A DNA stretch of 5,669 nucleotides from Leptolyngbyaceae cyanobacterium CSSed165cm_216 (GCA_007135385.1 SLIY01000242.1:1-5669), one strand, 5' to 3'; positions 1 to 5,389 are shown, numbered from the stretch's first letter. Numbers and translations: made by a program. The notes: generated by a model not told the origin, from the sequence alone.

Positions 1-1105
1 CCAGTACCGCCATGCTAAAGGGGGCTGAAAAGTCGCCGGTATGGGCACGCCCCAGGGCTAAAAATTCGTCATCCCCTAGACCGAAGCGATCGCGGTATTG
101 ACCCAGGTAGTGCAGCACCTTATCGGGGGGAAACAGATCGATACCCGCTGGGACTGGGGTGTGGGTGGTGAACATCTGGCTGGCCTGGGCCACTTGCAGC
201 GCTTCGCTAAAGCTGAGTTGATCTTCGTCCATGAGAATGCGCATGCGCTCTAGGGCCATAAAGGCAGAATGGCCCTCGTTCATGTGGTAAGCGGTGGGGG
301 CTAGACCTAGGGCTTTGAGCATCCGTACACCGCCAATTCCCAGCATGATTTCCTGGTGGATGCGCATATCGATATCGCCGCCATAGAGGCGATCGCAAAT
401 ATCCTGGTCATACTGATTATTGGGCTCGATGTTGGTATCCAGCAGGTACAGAGGAACAGTACCTACTTGCACCCGCCAGACCCGGGCGTAGACCGTGCGT
501 CCAGGATAGTCAACCCCGAGCCGCAACTCTGCCCCGCTGGCATCGCGCTCTAGGTGCAGGGGCATGTTGTAAAAGTCATTGATGGGGTAGCGTTCTTGCT
601 GCCAACCATCGGCATTCAGGTATTGGGCAAAGTAACCCTCCTGATACAGTAGCCCGACCGCCACTAAAGGTAGCCCCAGGTCACTGGCTGACTTCAGGTG
701 GTCCCCTGCCAGTACCCCCAGGCCGCCAGAATACACCGGCATGCAGGAGGTGAGGCCAAATTCCATCGAGAAGTAGGCGTAGCACTCCCCAGGCACCGGG
801 TTAGAGCGATGCTTTTTATACCAAATGCGATCGCGGCGATAGTCTTCTAAGCGCTGGGCGGCCCGATCCATCTGGGCTAAAAAACCTTCGTCTTCTACTA
901 CCTCATTCAGCCGACTCTGGCTTAGGGTACCCAGCATCAGCACCGGGTTGTAGCGACTGGACTGCCATAGGTCGGCATCAAGGCGGCGAAATAAATCTTC
1001 TGTTTCTACGTCCCAATCCCAGTGGAGGTTATGGGCTAACTTTCGGAGGGGTTCTAGGCGCTGGGGTAGGGTCGGCGTTACGTTAAACGTGCGAATCGGT
1101 CGCAT
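1..1105 (-). CDS. glgP: Alpha-glucan (glycogen) phosphorylase, N-terminal part
   Basis: Family GT35 phosphorylase, which releases glucose-1-phosphate from the non-reducing ends of glycogen in the cytoplasm. The reverse strand is open from ATG at 1105 to the window edge, giving 368 codons of a protein usually about 850 residues long in the bacterial/cyanobacterial branch. Visible family blocks are YFSMEFGL at residues 111-118, a glycine-rich stretch beginning YSGGLGVLAGDH at 125, HMNEGHSAF at 274-282 and FTTHTPVPAGID at 312-323. The first ~100 residues (HNLHWDWD near 25-32) look like the extra N-terminal region of this subfamily. The PLP-lysine and C-terminal half lie outside the window. The start is well fixed: an in-frame TGA sits five codons upstream (1118-1120), with no other ATG between. 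No clear Shine-Dalgarno is present. It is transcribed divergently from the small gene at 1401. No frameshift is seen. The family call is firm; preference for glycogen over other glucans is inferred. Confidence 0.96.
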   Translation of the reverse strand, partial: MRPIRTFNVTPTLPQRLEPLRKLAHNLHWDWDVETEDLFRRLDADLWQSSRYNPVLMLGTLSQSRLNEVVEDEGFLAQMDRAAQRLEDYRRDRIWYKKHRSNPVPGECYAYFSMEFGLTSCMPVYSGGLGVLAGDHLKSASDLGLPLVAVGLLYQEGYFAQYLNADGWQQERYPINDFYNMPLHLERDASGAELRLGVDYPGRTVYARVWRVQVGTVPLYLLDTNIEPNNQYDQDICDRLYGGDIDMRIHQEIMLGIGGVRMLKALGLAPTAYHMNEGHSAFMALERMRILMDEDQLSFSEALQVAQASQMFTTHTPVPAGIDLFPPDKVLHYLGQYRDRFGLGDDEFLALGRAHTGDFSAPFSMAVL

Positions 1106-1400
1106 GGATTTTAGCTTTCATTGTGGTTTTACTTAGGCCTATTTTGCCGCCGATCGCTGACAATCGCTCGGCTTTTAATACTCTCTTCCCAGATGGAGGC
1201 GAGGAACTTGTGGGTTGGTCTCGCTTTAGTGGCCCGGTGGCTGCTGTGGCATCTGCTAACTCCCCCCTGACTTTCCCAGAATTCCCCGCCAAAAAGTAAT
1301 GAAATCCCTACCTGGATAGGTTGTTTCTGGTCTCTCTGCCAAAGGATAATAAAGCTATTAAGCAGTTGGGTGGTAACAGGATGATTGTGAGGATAGGACG
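1106..1400. other. Divergent intergenic region, glgP / small gene
   Basis: About 295 bp between two divergent starts. No gene is supported: the open frame that runs here on the minus strand overlaps the glgP start out of frame and looks like a shadow. On the minus strand, TTGTCA at 1158-1163 resembles a -35 box, but no matching -10 is found at a normal distance, so the glgP promoter is not assigned. On the plus strand a plausible promoter lies at 1321-1350 and is listed separately. Confidence 0.6.
1321..1350 (+). promoter_or_regulatory. Candidate promoter of the 45-codon gene
   Basis: TTGTTT at 1321-1326 (3 of 6 to the -35 consensus) and GATAAT at 1345-1350 (5 of 6 to the -10 consensus), 18 bp apart. 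Transcription would start near 1357, leaving a leader of about 45 nt before the ATG at 1401. This rests on consensus matching alone. Confidence 0.35.
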
Positions 1401-1538
1401 ATGAGTCAGCAAAAAGATTATCAGAGCCGATCGGCGTCTCTAGCTAAAGACGGTCGCGCTGAAGTTGAGTTTGATCAGTGGTCAAAGGCTGTGCGGCAGC
1501 AGATGGTAGCCGCTCTGAAGCGTCGGGGCAGCCTCTAG
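1401..1538 (+). CDS. Small protein of unknown function (45 aa)
   Basis: A 45-codon gene, ATG 1401 to TAG 1536-1538, preceded by GAGG at 1389-1392 with 8 nt spacing and by a candidate promoter. The product is polar and charged: an N-terminal segment rich in Gln, Ser, Asp and Lys (MSQQKDYQSR), then a likely amphipathic helix from residue 24 to about 42 starting FDQWSKAVRQQM and ending in a basic KRRG. There is no signal peptide, membrane segment or cysteine. The pattern is reminiscent of small conserved cyanobacterial hypothetical proteins, but I cannot name a family and assign no function. Support for it being real comes from the ribosome site, the promoter match, the orderly amino-acid composition and a hairpin terminator 30 nt downstream. 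It is divergent from glgP and convergent with the 270-aa gene. Confidence 0.7.
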   Translation: MSQQKDYQSRSASLAKDGRAEVEFDQWSKAVRQQMVAALKRRGSL

Positions 1539-1567
1539 GGCGATCGCAGTACAGCATGGGCATTGGC

Positions 1568-1605
1568 AGACAGCGGAGCTTCCTTGATTGGTAGCTCTGC
1601 TGTTT
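1568..1605 (+). terminator. Hairpin terminator after the small gene
   Basis: Arms 1568-1580 and 1593-1605 pair over 13 bp (two G-U wobbles) around a 12-nt loop; the core is CAGCGGAGCT opposite AGCTCTGCTG. The right arm ends in TTT, only a short U-tract. It starts 29 nt after the TAG of the small gene and lies between two convergent genes. It fits the plus-strand gene better than the minus-strand one, since no U-run follows it on the minus strand. Confidence 0.55.
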
Positions 1606-1656
1606 AGCGTGAATCAGTATTTTCGTTGTGGCTTCAATGTCACGCCCCGTGCCGTC

Positions 1657-2469
1657 CTAAGTTGAAGCTGGCCCCCCCGGAGGCAGGGCGATCACCTGGT
1701 CTTGATTGTGAGCCGTGTAGCTATTCGGCGGGTAGCGATCCAGGTGGCGGAACAGGGCAATGGGCTTGTGTATCCGGCAAGAATAAAATTCCACTACAAT
1801 CTCTGAGTCTTGACGTAGGACCACTTTGGGCGAAAAGTCCTCAGGGGCTTTAGTGCGCCATTGCCAGGCAACTTTTGCCGGAGGGGCATTAACCAGTCGG
1901 TGATGTGCCCAGCGGGCATATTGACCGAAACGGCCAAACTCTCGCACCTCTCGAATAAAAATAGAGGCGGATAAAAACGATGATAATGAGCCATCGCCGT
2001 CTAGGCCGGCCATTAAGCTGGGGAGTATGCCCATGGGGGACGGGGGCTGACCGGTCTGTGTCGCTTTGTCAATGGCGGTTTCCAGTTGCTCGATGGTGCT
2101 AAGCAGGCTAGGCAAGGCCACAGTGACCCCAATGCCACCATGGTTGTCTTGGCGTAGGTAAGACGCCAGACGAATCCCTGGCTGCAACCATAGTCCTGGT
2201 AATTTGCTCAAGGCTTCGGCTGGATCCATAGTGCTGACAAACCAGCGCCCCTCTGCGTTGGGGGCAGGTAGGTTATCTTCGGGCATATCCCCTGCCCGGA
2301 ATAAATCCCCTAAAGCATTGAGAGAATCGGGGAGCATGGTGTCGTCAGTCACGGTCGGAGAGCCATCCACCTGACGACAGGGCTGCTCGTGGGGCGGCAA
2401 CACTAAGGTTTCGCGAACAAATTGGCTAACCTTTTGGACAGTGGCAAGGGGGTATCTTTGAAACGACAT
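1657..2469 (-). CDS. Conserved-looking hypothetical protein (270 aa)
   Basis: I do not recognise this gene. The product is predicted soluble: no signal peptide and no hydrophobic run long enough for a membrane helix. The N-terminal ~70 residues are proline/acid-rich and look loosely structured. From residue 71 it seems to be a folded domain with a segment starting GRWFVSTMDPAEAL, then SYLRQDNHGGIGVTVALP at 103-120, a helical stretch (LLSTIEQLETAIDKA, 122-136), and a strikingly aromatic/basic block FGRFGQYARWAHHRLV at 178-193. A beta-like segment follows at 212-230 (FSPKVVLRQDSEIVVEFYS), and the last ~25 residues are polar. The ATG at 2469 has AGGA 4 nt upstream. The gene stands alone, convergent with the 45-codon gene and some 460 bp from psbX on the same strand, so context gives little hint of its job. 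A lineage-specific cyanobacterial family is my best guess. Confidence 0.8.
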   Translation of the reverse strand: MSFQRYPLATVQKVSQFVRETLVLPPHEQPCRQVDGSPTVTDDTMLPDSLNALGDLFRAGDMPEDNLPAPNAEGRWFVSTMDPAEALSKLPGLWLQPGIRLASYLRQDNHGGIGVTVALPSLLSTIEQLETAIDKATQTGQPPSPMGILPSLMAGLDGDGSLSSFLSASIFIREVREFGRFGQYARWAHHRLVNAPPAKVAWQWRTKAPEDFSPKVVLRQDSEIVVEFYSCRIHKPIALFRHLDRYPPNSYTAHNQDQVIALPPGGPAST

Positions 2470-2594
2470 GGTTTCCTATCCGGTGGTTCGCCCTGGGGTG
2501 GCTAATCATCTGTTGTTTTTAGTGTTCCGCAACTCGTCAGAAACCTAACGGAAAAGACGTTAAGAAAGCAGCCCCAAGTTTAGGCGTCGGCTGT

Positions 2595-2618
2595 TTGCTA
2601 CTCAGATTGCTACTCAGA
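2595..2618. repeat. 12-bp tandem duplication
   Basis: The unit TTGCTACTCAGA occurs twice in perfect tandem, at 2595-2606 and 2607-2618, inside non-coding DNA. A simple slippage-type duplication is the plainest reading. Confidence 0.9.
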
Positions 2619-2712
2619 GGAAATCGCCAAGGCTTGGATGTACACCCCCTAAGTGGGGGGCAACCCTGGACGGAAATCTGAAAAGAACCTTAATAGCTCC
2701 TGATTACGAAAC

Positions 2713-2724
2713 GTAAACGTTTAC
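2713..2724. promoter_or_regulatory. 12-bp perfect palindrome, possible operator
   Basis: GTAAACGTTTAC is a perfect palindrome centred on CG, as seen in operators of LacI/GalR-family regulators (core AAACGTTT). It lies about 245 bp upstream of the 270-aa gene start and downstream of psbX. It is not an NtcA site, because the spacing between GTA and TAC is 6, not 8. The symmetry is seen directly; function as an operator is inference. Confidence 0.35.
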
Positions 2725-2870
2725 AGTCACCCAAATGGGAGCACAGTTAGGGGATAGTAGCCGTTGCGATCGCACCCCCTCTGCCTGTCGGCCACACCTA
2801 TGACGCCTAACGTCAAACAATCAGGTGGCAAAACCATCAGTATTTACGGTTGAACTGGGATTGTGAACAG

Positions 2871-2907
2871 AAAATGTCGGGGATGCCACTGGCATCCCCG
2901 ACATTTT
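2871..2907. terminator. Perfect 17-bp hairpin, psbX terminator (probably bidirectional)
   Basis: Arms 2871-2887 and 2891-2907 are exact reverse complements around a 3-nt loop. The GC-rich core (TCGGGGATGCC) is flanked by AAAA on one side and TTTT on the other, so it reads as a Rho-independent terminator in both directions. It begins 25 nt past the psbX stop on the minus strand and would end psbX transcription. On the plus strand it would stop anything coming from the long spacer to its left. Confidence 0.85.
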
Positions 2908-2931
2908 GGTGACTAACGGCAAGGGTAAGCG

Positions 2932-3051
2932 TTACTGACGCTGAATCTTATCCCGCTGGCTAACGAAGACGAGGAAAGCCGTAGCTGGAACCACAATGAT
3001 GACGGCTCCAGCCAGGATGCTGAGTAGAAAGTTAGTTAAGGAAGGTGTCAT
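2932..3051 (-). CDS. psbX: Photosystem II reaction-centre protein PsbX
   Basis: A 39-residue protein, the usual size for PsbX. It starts MTPSLTNFL, has one hydrophobic transmembrane helix at about residues 8-30 (LLSILAGAVIIVVPATAFLVFV region), and ends in the charged tail SQRDKIQRQ, matching the family pattern of MTPSL at the N-terminus and SQ(R/K)D after the helix. PsbX is a single-span thylakoid subunit at the periphery of photosystem II near cytochrome b559 and influences plastoquinone exchange/QB function. The start ATG at 3051 has AAGGA 5 nt upstream (3056-3060 on the minus strand), a good ribosome site. It is followed by a strong hairpin terminator and divergent from ylmG, so it is probably monocistronic. 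The identification rests on sequence pattern and length; I am confident. Confidence 0.95.
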   Translation of the reverse strand: MTPSLTNFLLSILAGAVIIVVPATAFLVFVSQRDKIQRQ

Positions 3052-3086
3052 ATATTCCTTGTCCTGACTAAGGTGTAGACGGTATG

Positions 3087-3112
3087 TTAACTTCTATTAT
3101 TACTTAAGTTAA
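3087..3112. promoter_or_regulatory. psbX upstream inverted repeat over a -10-like box
   Basis: TTAACTT at 3087-3093 and AAGTTAA at 3106-3112 form a 7-bp inverted repeat with a 12-bp spacer. Inside the spacer the minus strand reads AATAAT (3096-3101), 5 of 6 to the -10 consensus and about 45 nt upstream of the psbX ATG; TTGCGT (3122-3127, minus) is a weak -35 at 20 bp. The symmetry over the presumed core promoter could be an operator or a short leader hairpin. Confidence 0.35.
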
Positions 3113-3289
3113 GCCCCCAAAACGCAAGGGCCCTCACCAACTATTCTTAAAAACCGAGGAAACGCCTGATTTTAGGCCCAGGCATGGGCTTAACGTCACT
3201 GTTACAAAGCTTTAAAATATGGATATGGCACAGATGGATCTAGCGCCCCCAGGCTGGCCCCTGCTGTTGCCGGGCGATCGGGCGATCGC

Positions 3290-3320
3290 TTGAGCCTGAG
3301 CTACCTGAGCCTGGGATAAT
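3290..3320 (+). promoter_or_regulatory. Candidate ylmG promoter
   Basis: TTGAGC at 3290-3295 (4 of 6 to -35) and GATAAT at 3315-3320 (5 of 6 to -10), with a longish 19-bp spacer. Transcription would start near 3327, about 33 nt before the ATG. Confidence 0.4.
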
Positions 3321-3359
3321 GGCCCATATGCACGACATGCTCACGCTAAGGAGTAACTA

Positions 3360-3644
3360 ATGACCACCACTGACCTATTCACCTGGGGCGTCGGCTTGCT
3401 CCTGGGGCTGATGACGCTGTTGTTTATTTTTCGCATTGTCCTGACTTGGTATCCCCAAGTGGATCTCACCAAGCTGCCGATTGCCCTGGTGGTTTGGCCC
3501 ACCGAGCCCCTATTGGCACCCGTTCGCAAAGTGGTGCCCCCCATCGGTGGGGTCGATATTGCCCCAGTGATTTGGGTCGGCATTGTCACCCTGCTGCGAG
3601 AAATCCTGGTTGGTCAGCAGGGGTTGTTGCGGATGTTGGGCTAG
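3360..3644 (+). CDS. ylmG: YggT/Ycf19 family membrane protein (YlmG)
   Basis: A 94-residue, single-domain YggT protein, the typical cyanobacterial size. Helix 1 spans about residues 6-27 and runs into the family motif RIVLTWYP (25-32). A central loop carries TEPLLAPVRKVVPPIGGVD (48-66), with its conserved P-x-R and GG(V/I)D elements, and helix 2 spans about 67-85 (IAPVIWVGIVTLLREILVG). Members are inner/thylakoid membrane proteins. Published work links cyanobacterial and plastid YlmG to nucleoid distribution, and the plant relative CCB3 to covalent haem attachment in cytochrome b6; the exact biochemical role is not settled. The ATG at 3360 has a strong AAGGAG at 3348-3353 with 6 nt spacing, which decides the start. 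It is divergent from psbX and convergent with accC. Confidence 0.93.
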   Translation: MTTTDLFTWGVGLLLGLMTLLFIFRIVLTWYPQVDLTKLPIALVVWPTEPLLAPVRKVVPPIGGVDIAPVIWVGIVTLLREILVGQQGLLRMLG

Positions 3645-3650
3645 CGCTGT

Positions 3651-3747
3651 GGGGTTGGGGAACGGGTGTCGGGTATTGGGTTTGCGGTTTACGGCTTACG
3701 GCTTTTCCTTGCACCGTAGACCGTTCACCCCAGACCTAAAACCTCCC
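3651..3747. repeat. Two-armed degenerate heptamer repeat (STRR-like)
   Basis: The spacer between the convergent ylmG and accC genes is nearly all 7-bp periodic. From 3651 to 3706 eight consecutive heptamers each begin with GG (for example GGTGTCG, GGTTTAC, GGCTTAC). After a short gap, from 3713 to 3747 five consecutive heptamers each begin with ACC (for example ACCGTAG, ACCGTTC), which is the same kind of unit read on the other strand. The arms can pair: CGGTTTACGG (3685-3694) opposes CCGTAGACCG (3714-3723) with one G-U-type mismatch. This resembles the short tandemly repeated heptamers known in cyanobacterial intergenic DNA and may double as a terminator for both genes. Confidence 0.75.
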
Positions 3748-3749
3748 CC

Positions 3750-5096
3750 CTACGTGCCCATCATTTCCACAACGAAATTGGTATAGACATCCCCCTTGAG
3801 GAAATTGTCATTTTCCAGCACTTTTTGATGGAAGCCAATGGTGGTAGGTAAGCCAGTGATGGCGCACTCCCGCAGTGCCCGGCGCATGCGTCTGATCGCT
3901 GTGGGGCGATCGGGGCCCCAAACAATTAACTTGCCCACCAGCGAGTCATAGTAGGGGGGAATTTCATAATCGGTGTACACGTGGGAATCCATCCGCACCC
4001 CCATGCCCCCAGGGGCTAAATAGCCGCTAATCCGACCTGGGTTGGGACGAAAGTTGTGGTCGGGGTCTTCGGCATTGATGCGGCATTCGATGGCGTGGCC
4101 GCGAAACTGAATGTCAGCCTGGGTAAAGGGCAGCTTTTCCCCCTGGGCAATGCGTAGTTGGGCGGCAATCAAATCAATCCCGGTGATCATCTCGGTGACA
4201 GGGTGTTCCACCTGAATCCGCGTATTCATTTCCATGAAGTAAAAGTTGCCGTGGCGGTCCACCAGAAATTCCACCGTGCCCGCCCCCACATAATTAATCG
4301 ACTGGGCCGCCCGCACTGCCGCATCCCCCATTTTTTGCCGTTGATCTGCGGTGAGTTGGGGGCTGGGGGCCTCTTCTAATAACTTTTGGTGTCGCCGTTG
4401 AATGGAGCAGTCCCGCTCGCCCAGGTGAACGACATTACCATAGTTATCAGCCAAAATTTGAAACTCAATGTGGCGGGGCCGCTCAATAAACTTTTCCAGA
4501 TATACCCCAGGGTTGCCAAAGGCCGCCTGAGCCTCCCCCTGGGCTGCCATAAAGGCTTTGCTCATGTCGGCTTCGGTCTGTACCAGGCGCATGCCCCGGC
4601 CGCCGCCGCCAGCGGTAGCCTTAATGATCACGGGGTAACCAATGTCACTGGCAATGCGGTAGGCTTCCGAATCATCCAGCAGTAGCCCCTCGCTACCGGG
4701 CACCGTGGGTACCCCCACCCGTTGCATGGTTTCTTTGGCCGTAGACTTATCCCCCATTTTGCGAATTGAATCGGGGGAAGGGCCGACAAACACGATTTGG
4801 TGGTCAGCGCAAATTTCAGCAAATCGGGCATTTTCAGCCAAAAACCCATAACCAGGGTGAATGGCGCTGGCGTTGCGGGTTAACGCCGCCGCAATAATGT
4901 TGGGAATGTTGAGGTAGCTCTTTTGGCTTGGGGCTTCGCCGATACACACGGCTTCGTCCGCCAACTGAACATGGAGAGCATGGCGATCCACAGTGGAGTG
5001 TACGGCTACGGTGGCGATACCCATTTCCTCGCAGCTGCGGAGGATTCGCAGGGCAATTTCTCCCCGGTTGGCAATCAAAATCTTGGAAAAGCGCAT
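3750..5096 (-). CDS. accC: Biotin carboxylase subunit of acetyl-CoA carboxylase
   Basis: AccC uses ATP and bicarbonate to carboxylate the biotin on AccB, the first half-reaction of acetyl-CoA carboxylase and the entry to fatty acid synthesis; it is cytoplasmic. The protein is complete at 448 residues (E. coli 449). The N-terminal domain opens with ILIANRGEIALRI. The ATP-grasp domain has K117, K159, the glycine loop GGGGRG (163-168), the hinge EKFIERPRHIEF (201-212) with H209, then E276, E289, N291, R293, E297 and R339. These match the E. coli catalytic and ATP-binding residues, offset by at most one. The C-terminal domain has RINAEDP and PPYYDSLVGKL (380-390). The ATG at 5096 begins the canonical MRFSKILIANRGEIA, so the start is secure although no Shine-Dalgarno precedes it. 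No biotin carboxyl-carrier domain is fused, and accA, accB and accD are not in this window, as is common in cyanobacteria where these genes are scattered. Confidence 0.98.
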   Translation of the reverse strand: MRFSKILIANRGEIALRILRSCEEMGIATVAVHSTVDRHALHVQLADEAVCIGEAPSQKSYLNIPNIIAAALTRNASAIHPGYGFLAENARFAEICADHQIVFVGPSPDSIRKMGDKSTAKETMQRVGVPTVPGSEGLLLDDSEAYRIASDIGYPVIIKATAGGGGRGMRLVQTEADMSKAFMAAQGEAQAAFGNPGVYLEKFIERPRHIEFQILADNYGNVVHLGERDCSIQRRHQKLLEEAPSPQLTADQRQKMGDAAVRAAQSINYVGAGTVEFLVDRHGNFYFMEMNTRIQVEHPVTEMITGIDLIAAQLRIAQGEKLPFTQADIQFRGHAIECRINAEDPDHNFRPNPGRISGYLAPGGMGVRMDSHVYTDYEIPPYYDSLVGKLIVWGPDRPTAIRRMRRALRECAITGLPTTIGFHQKVLENDNFLKGDVYTNFVVEMMGT

Positions 5097-5123
5097 TATA
5101 TACGGCGGTAGTGTCTGATCAGA

Positions 5124-5129
5124 ATCATA
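5124..5129 (-). promoter_or_regulatory. Candidate -10 box of accC
   Basis: The minus strand reads TATGAT here (5 of 6 to the -10 consensus), about 28 nt upstream of the accC ATG. No good -35 is found at 16-18 bp. An 8-bp palindrome, CTGATCAG (5115-5122), lies just downstream, around the presumed transcription start. Confidence 0.3.
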
Positions 5130-5214
5130 CGACGGTTGCTGATCCTAACACGGGGTTGGGGTGACAAAATTTAGTCCACGGCAGCCCTAAAACGCTACGC
5201 TTATGGTTTATTCT

Positions 5215-5220
5215 TATAGT
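5215..5220 (+). promoter_or_regulatory. Candidate -10 box of tRNA-Leu
   Basis: TATAGT (5 of 6 to the -10 consensus) lies 57 bp before the tRNA start; no convincing -35 accompanies it. A transcript would carry a leader of roughly 50 nt removed by RNase P. Confidence 0.35.
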
Positions 5221-5277
5221 GCTAAGTCGTTTGGCTGGGGCAACAGTCCTGGTCTGCCCAGCGGTTTTGGCACCCAC

Positions 5278-5359
5278 GCGGATGTGGTGGAATCGGTAGA
5301 CACGCACGCTTGAGGGGCGTGTGGCTTATGCTGTGCGAGTTCGAGTCTCGCCATCCGCA
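5278..5359 (+). tRNA. trnL-GAG: tRNA-Leu, anticodon GAG
   Basis: An 82-nt cloverleaf can be drawn throughout. The acceptor stem GCGGATG (5278-5284) pairs perfectly with CATCCGC (5352-5358), followed by discriminator A5359. The D-stem is GTG (5287-5289) with CAC (5301-5303). The anticodon stem CACGC (5305-5309) pairs with GCGTG (5317-5321) around loop TTGAGGG, giving anticodon GAG at 5312-5314. A 13-nt class II variable arm (5322-5334) is as expected for leucine. The T-stem GCGAG/CTCGC (5335-5339, 5347-5351) encloses loop TTCGAGT. It reads CUC and CUU codons. No intron is present and CCA is not encoded, so the 3' end must be added enzymatically. A weak hairpin GTTGTT/AACAAC (5363-5382) follows the 3' end. 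Confidence 0.97.
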
Positions 5360-5389
5360 TTAGTTGTTCACGGGATAACAACATTCGGC

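Larger units (their letters stand above)
2470..2931. other. Long non-coding stretch between psbX and the 270-aa gene
   Basis: 462 bp without a supportable gene; the longest plus-strand ATG frames here are only about 20 codons with no ribosome site. It holds a weak minus-strand promoter candidate for the 270-aa gene (TTGCGG at 2527-2532 and GATGAT at 2505-2510, both on the minus strand, 16 bp apart), a 12-bp tandem duplication (2595-2618), a small G/C hairpin (2645-2649 with 2655-2659), a 12-bp palindrome (2713-2724), an HIP1 octamer (2766-2773), an inverted repeat TGACG-N5-CGTCA (2801-2815), and the strong hairpin at 2871-2907. A non-coding RNA could be encoded here but is not shown. Confidence 0.6.
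3052..3359. other. Divergent promoter region, psbX / ylmG
   Basis: 308 bp between divergent starts, no gene supported. A 24-codon ATG frame from 3220 has no ribosome site and I do not call it. The region carries candidate promoters on both strands (listed), an inverted repeat near the psbX side (3087-3112), a short GCCCA/TGGGC hairpin (3176-3189), an HIP1 octamer at 3282-3289, and a direct repeat TGAGCCTG at 3291-3298 and 3306-3313 overlapping the ylmG promoter spacer. Confidence 0.6.

Noticed and set aside
1083..1292. 69-codon minus-strand open frame upstream of glgP
   Set aside because: It overlaps the glgP start in another frame, has a low-complexity composition and no ribosome site; the glgP frame is clearly the coding one.
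1381..1404. Seven-codon plus-strand ORF (MIVRIGR) whose TGA overlaps the ATG of the 45-codon gene, like a translation-coupled leader
   Set aside because: It has no ribosome site of its own and the downstream gene has its own GAGG at good spacing; an ATGA overlap of so short a frame is easily chance.
1626..1994. Open frames of 66-75 codons across the 3' part of the 270-aa gene
   Set aside because: Shadow frames of the longer minus-strand gene, with no start signals of their own.
2713..2724. NtcA nitrogen-control site
   Set aside because: NtcA needs GTA-N8-TAC; here the spacer is 6 bp.
3220..3294. 24-codon plus-strand ORF before ylmG (MDMAQMDLAPPG...)
   Set aside because: No Shine-Dalgarno, no recognisable pattern, and it lies upstream of the best ylmG promoter match.
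3446..3786. Plus-strand frames over the end of ylmG running into the heptamer spacer
   Set aside because: Out of frame with ylmG and partly translated from repeat DNA; no start signals.
4158..4849. Several 70-100-codon frames inside accC on both strands
   Set aside because: They overlap an intact biotin carboxylase frame with all catalytic residues; they are by-products of its codon usage.
5363..5382. GTTGTT/AACAAC hairpin as tRNA-Leu terminator
   Set aside because: Only a 6-bp A/U-rich stem with an 8-nt loop and no U-run; too weak to call.
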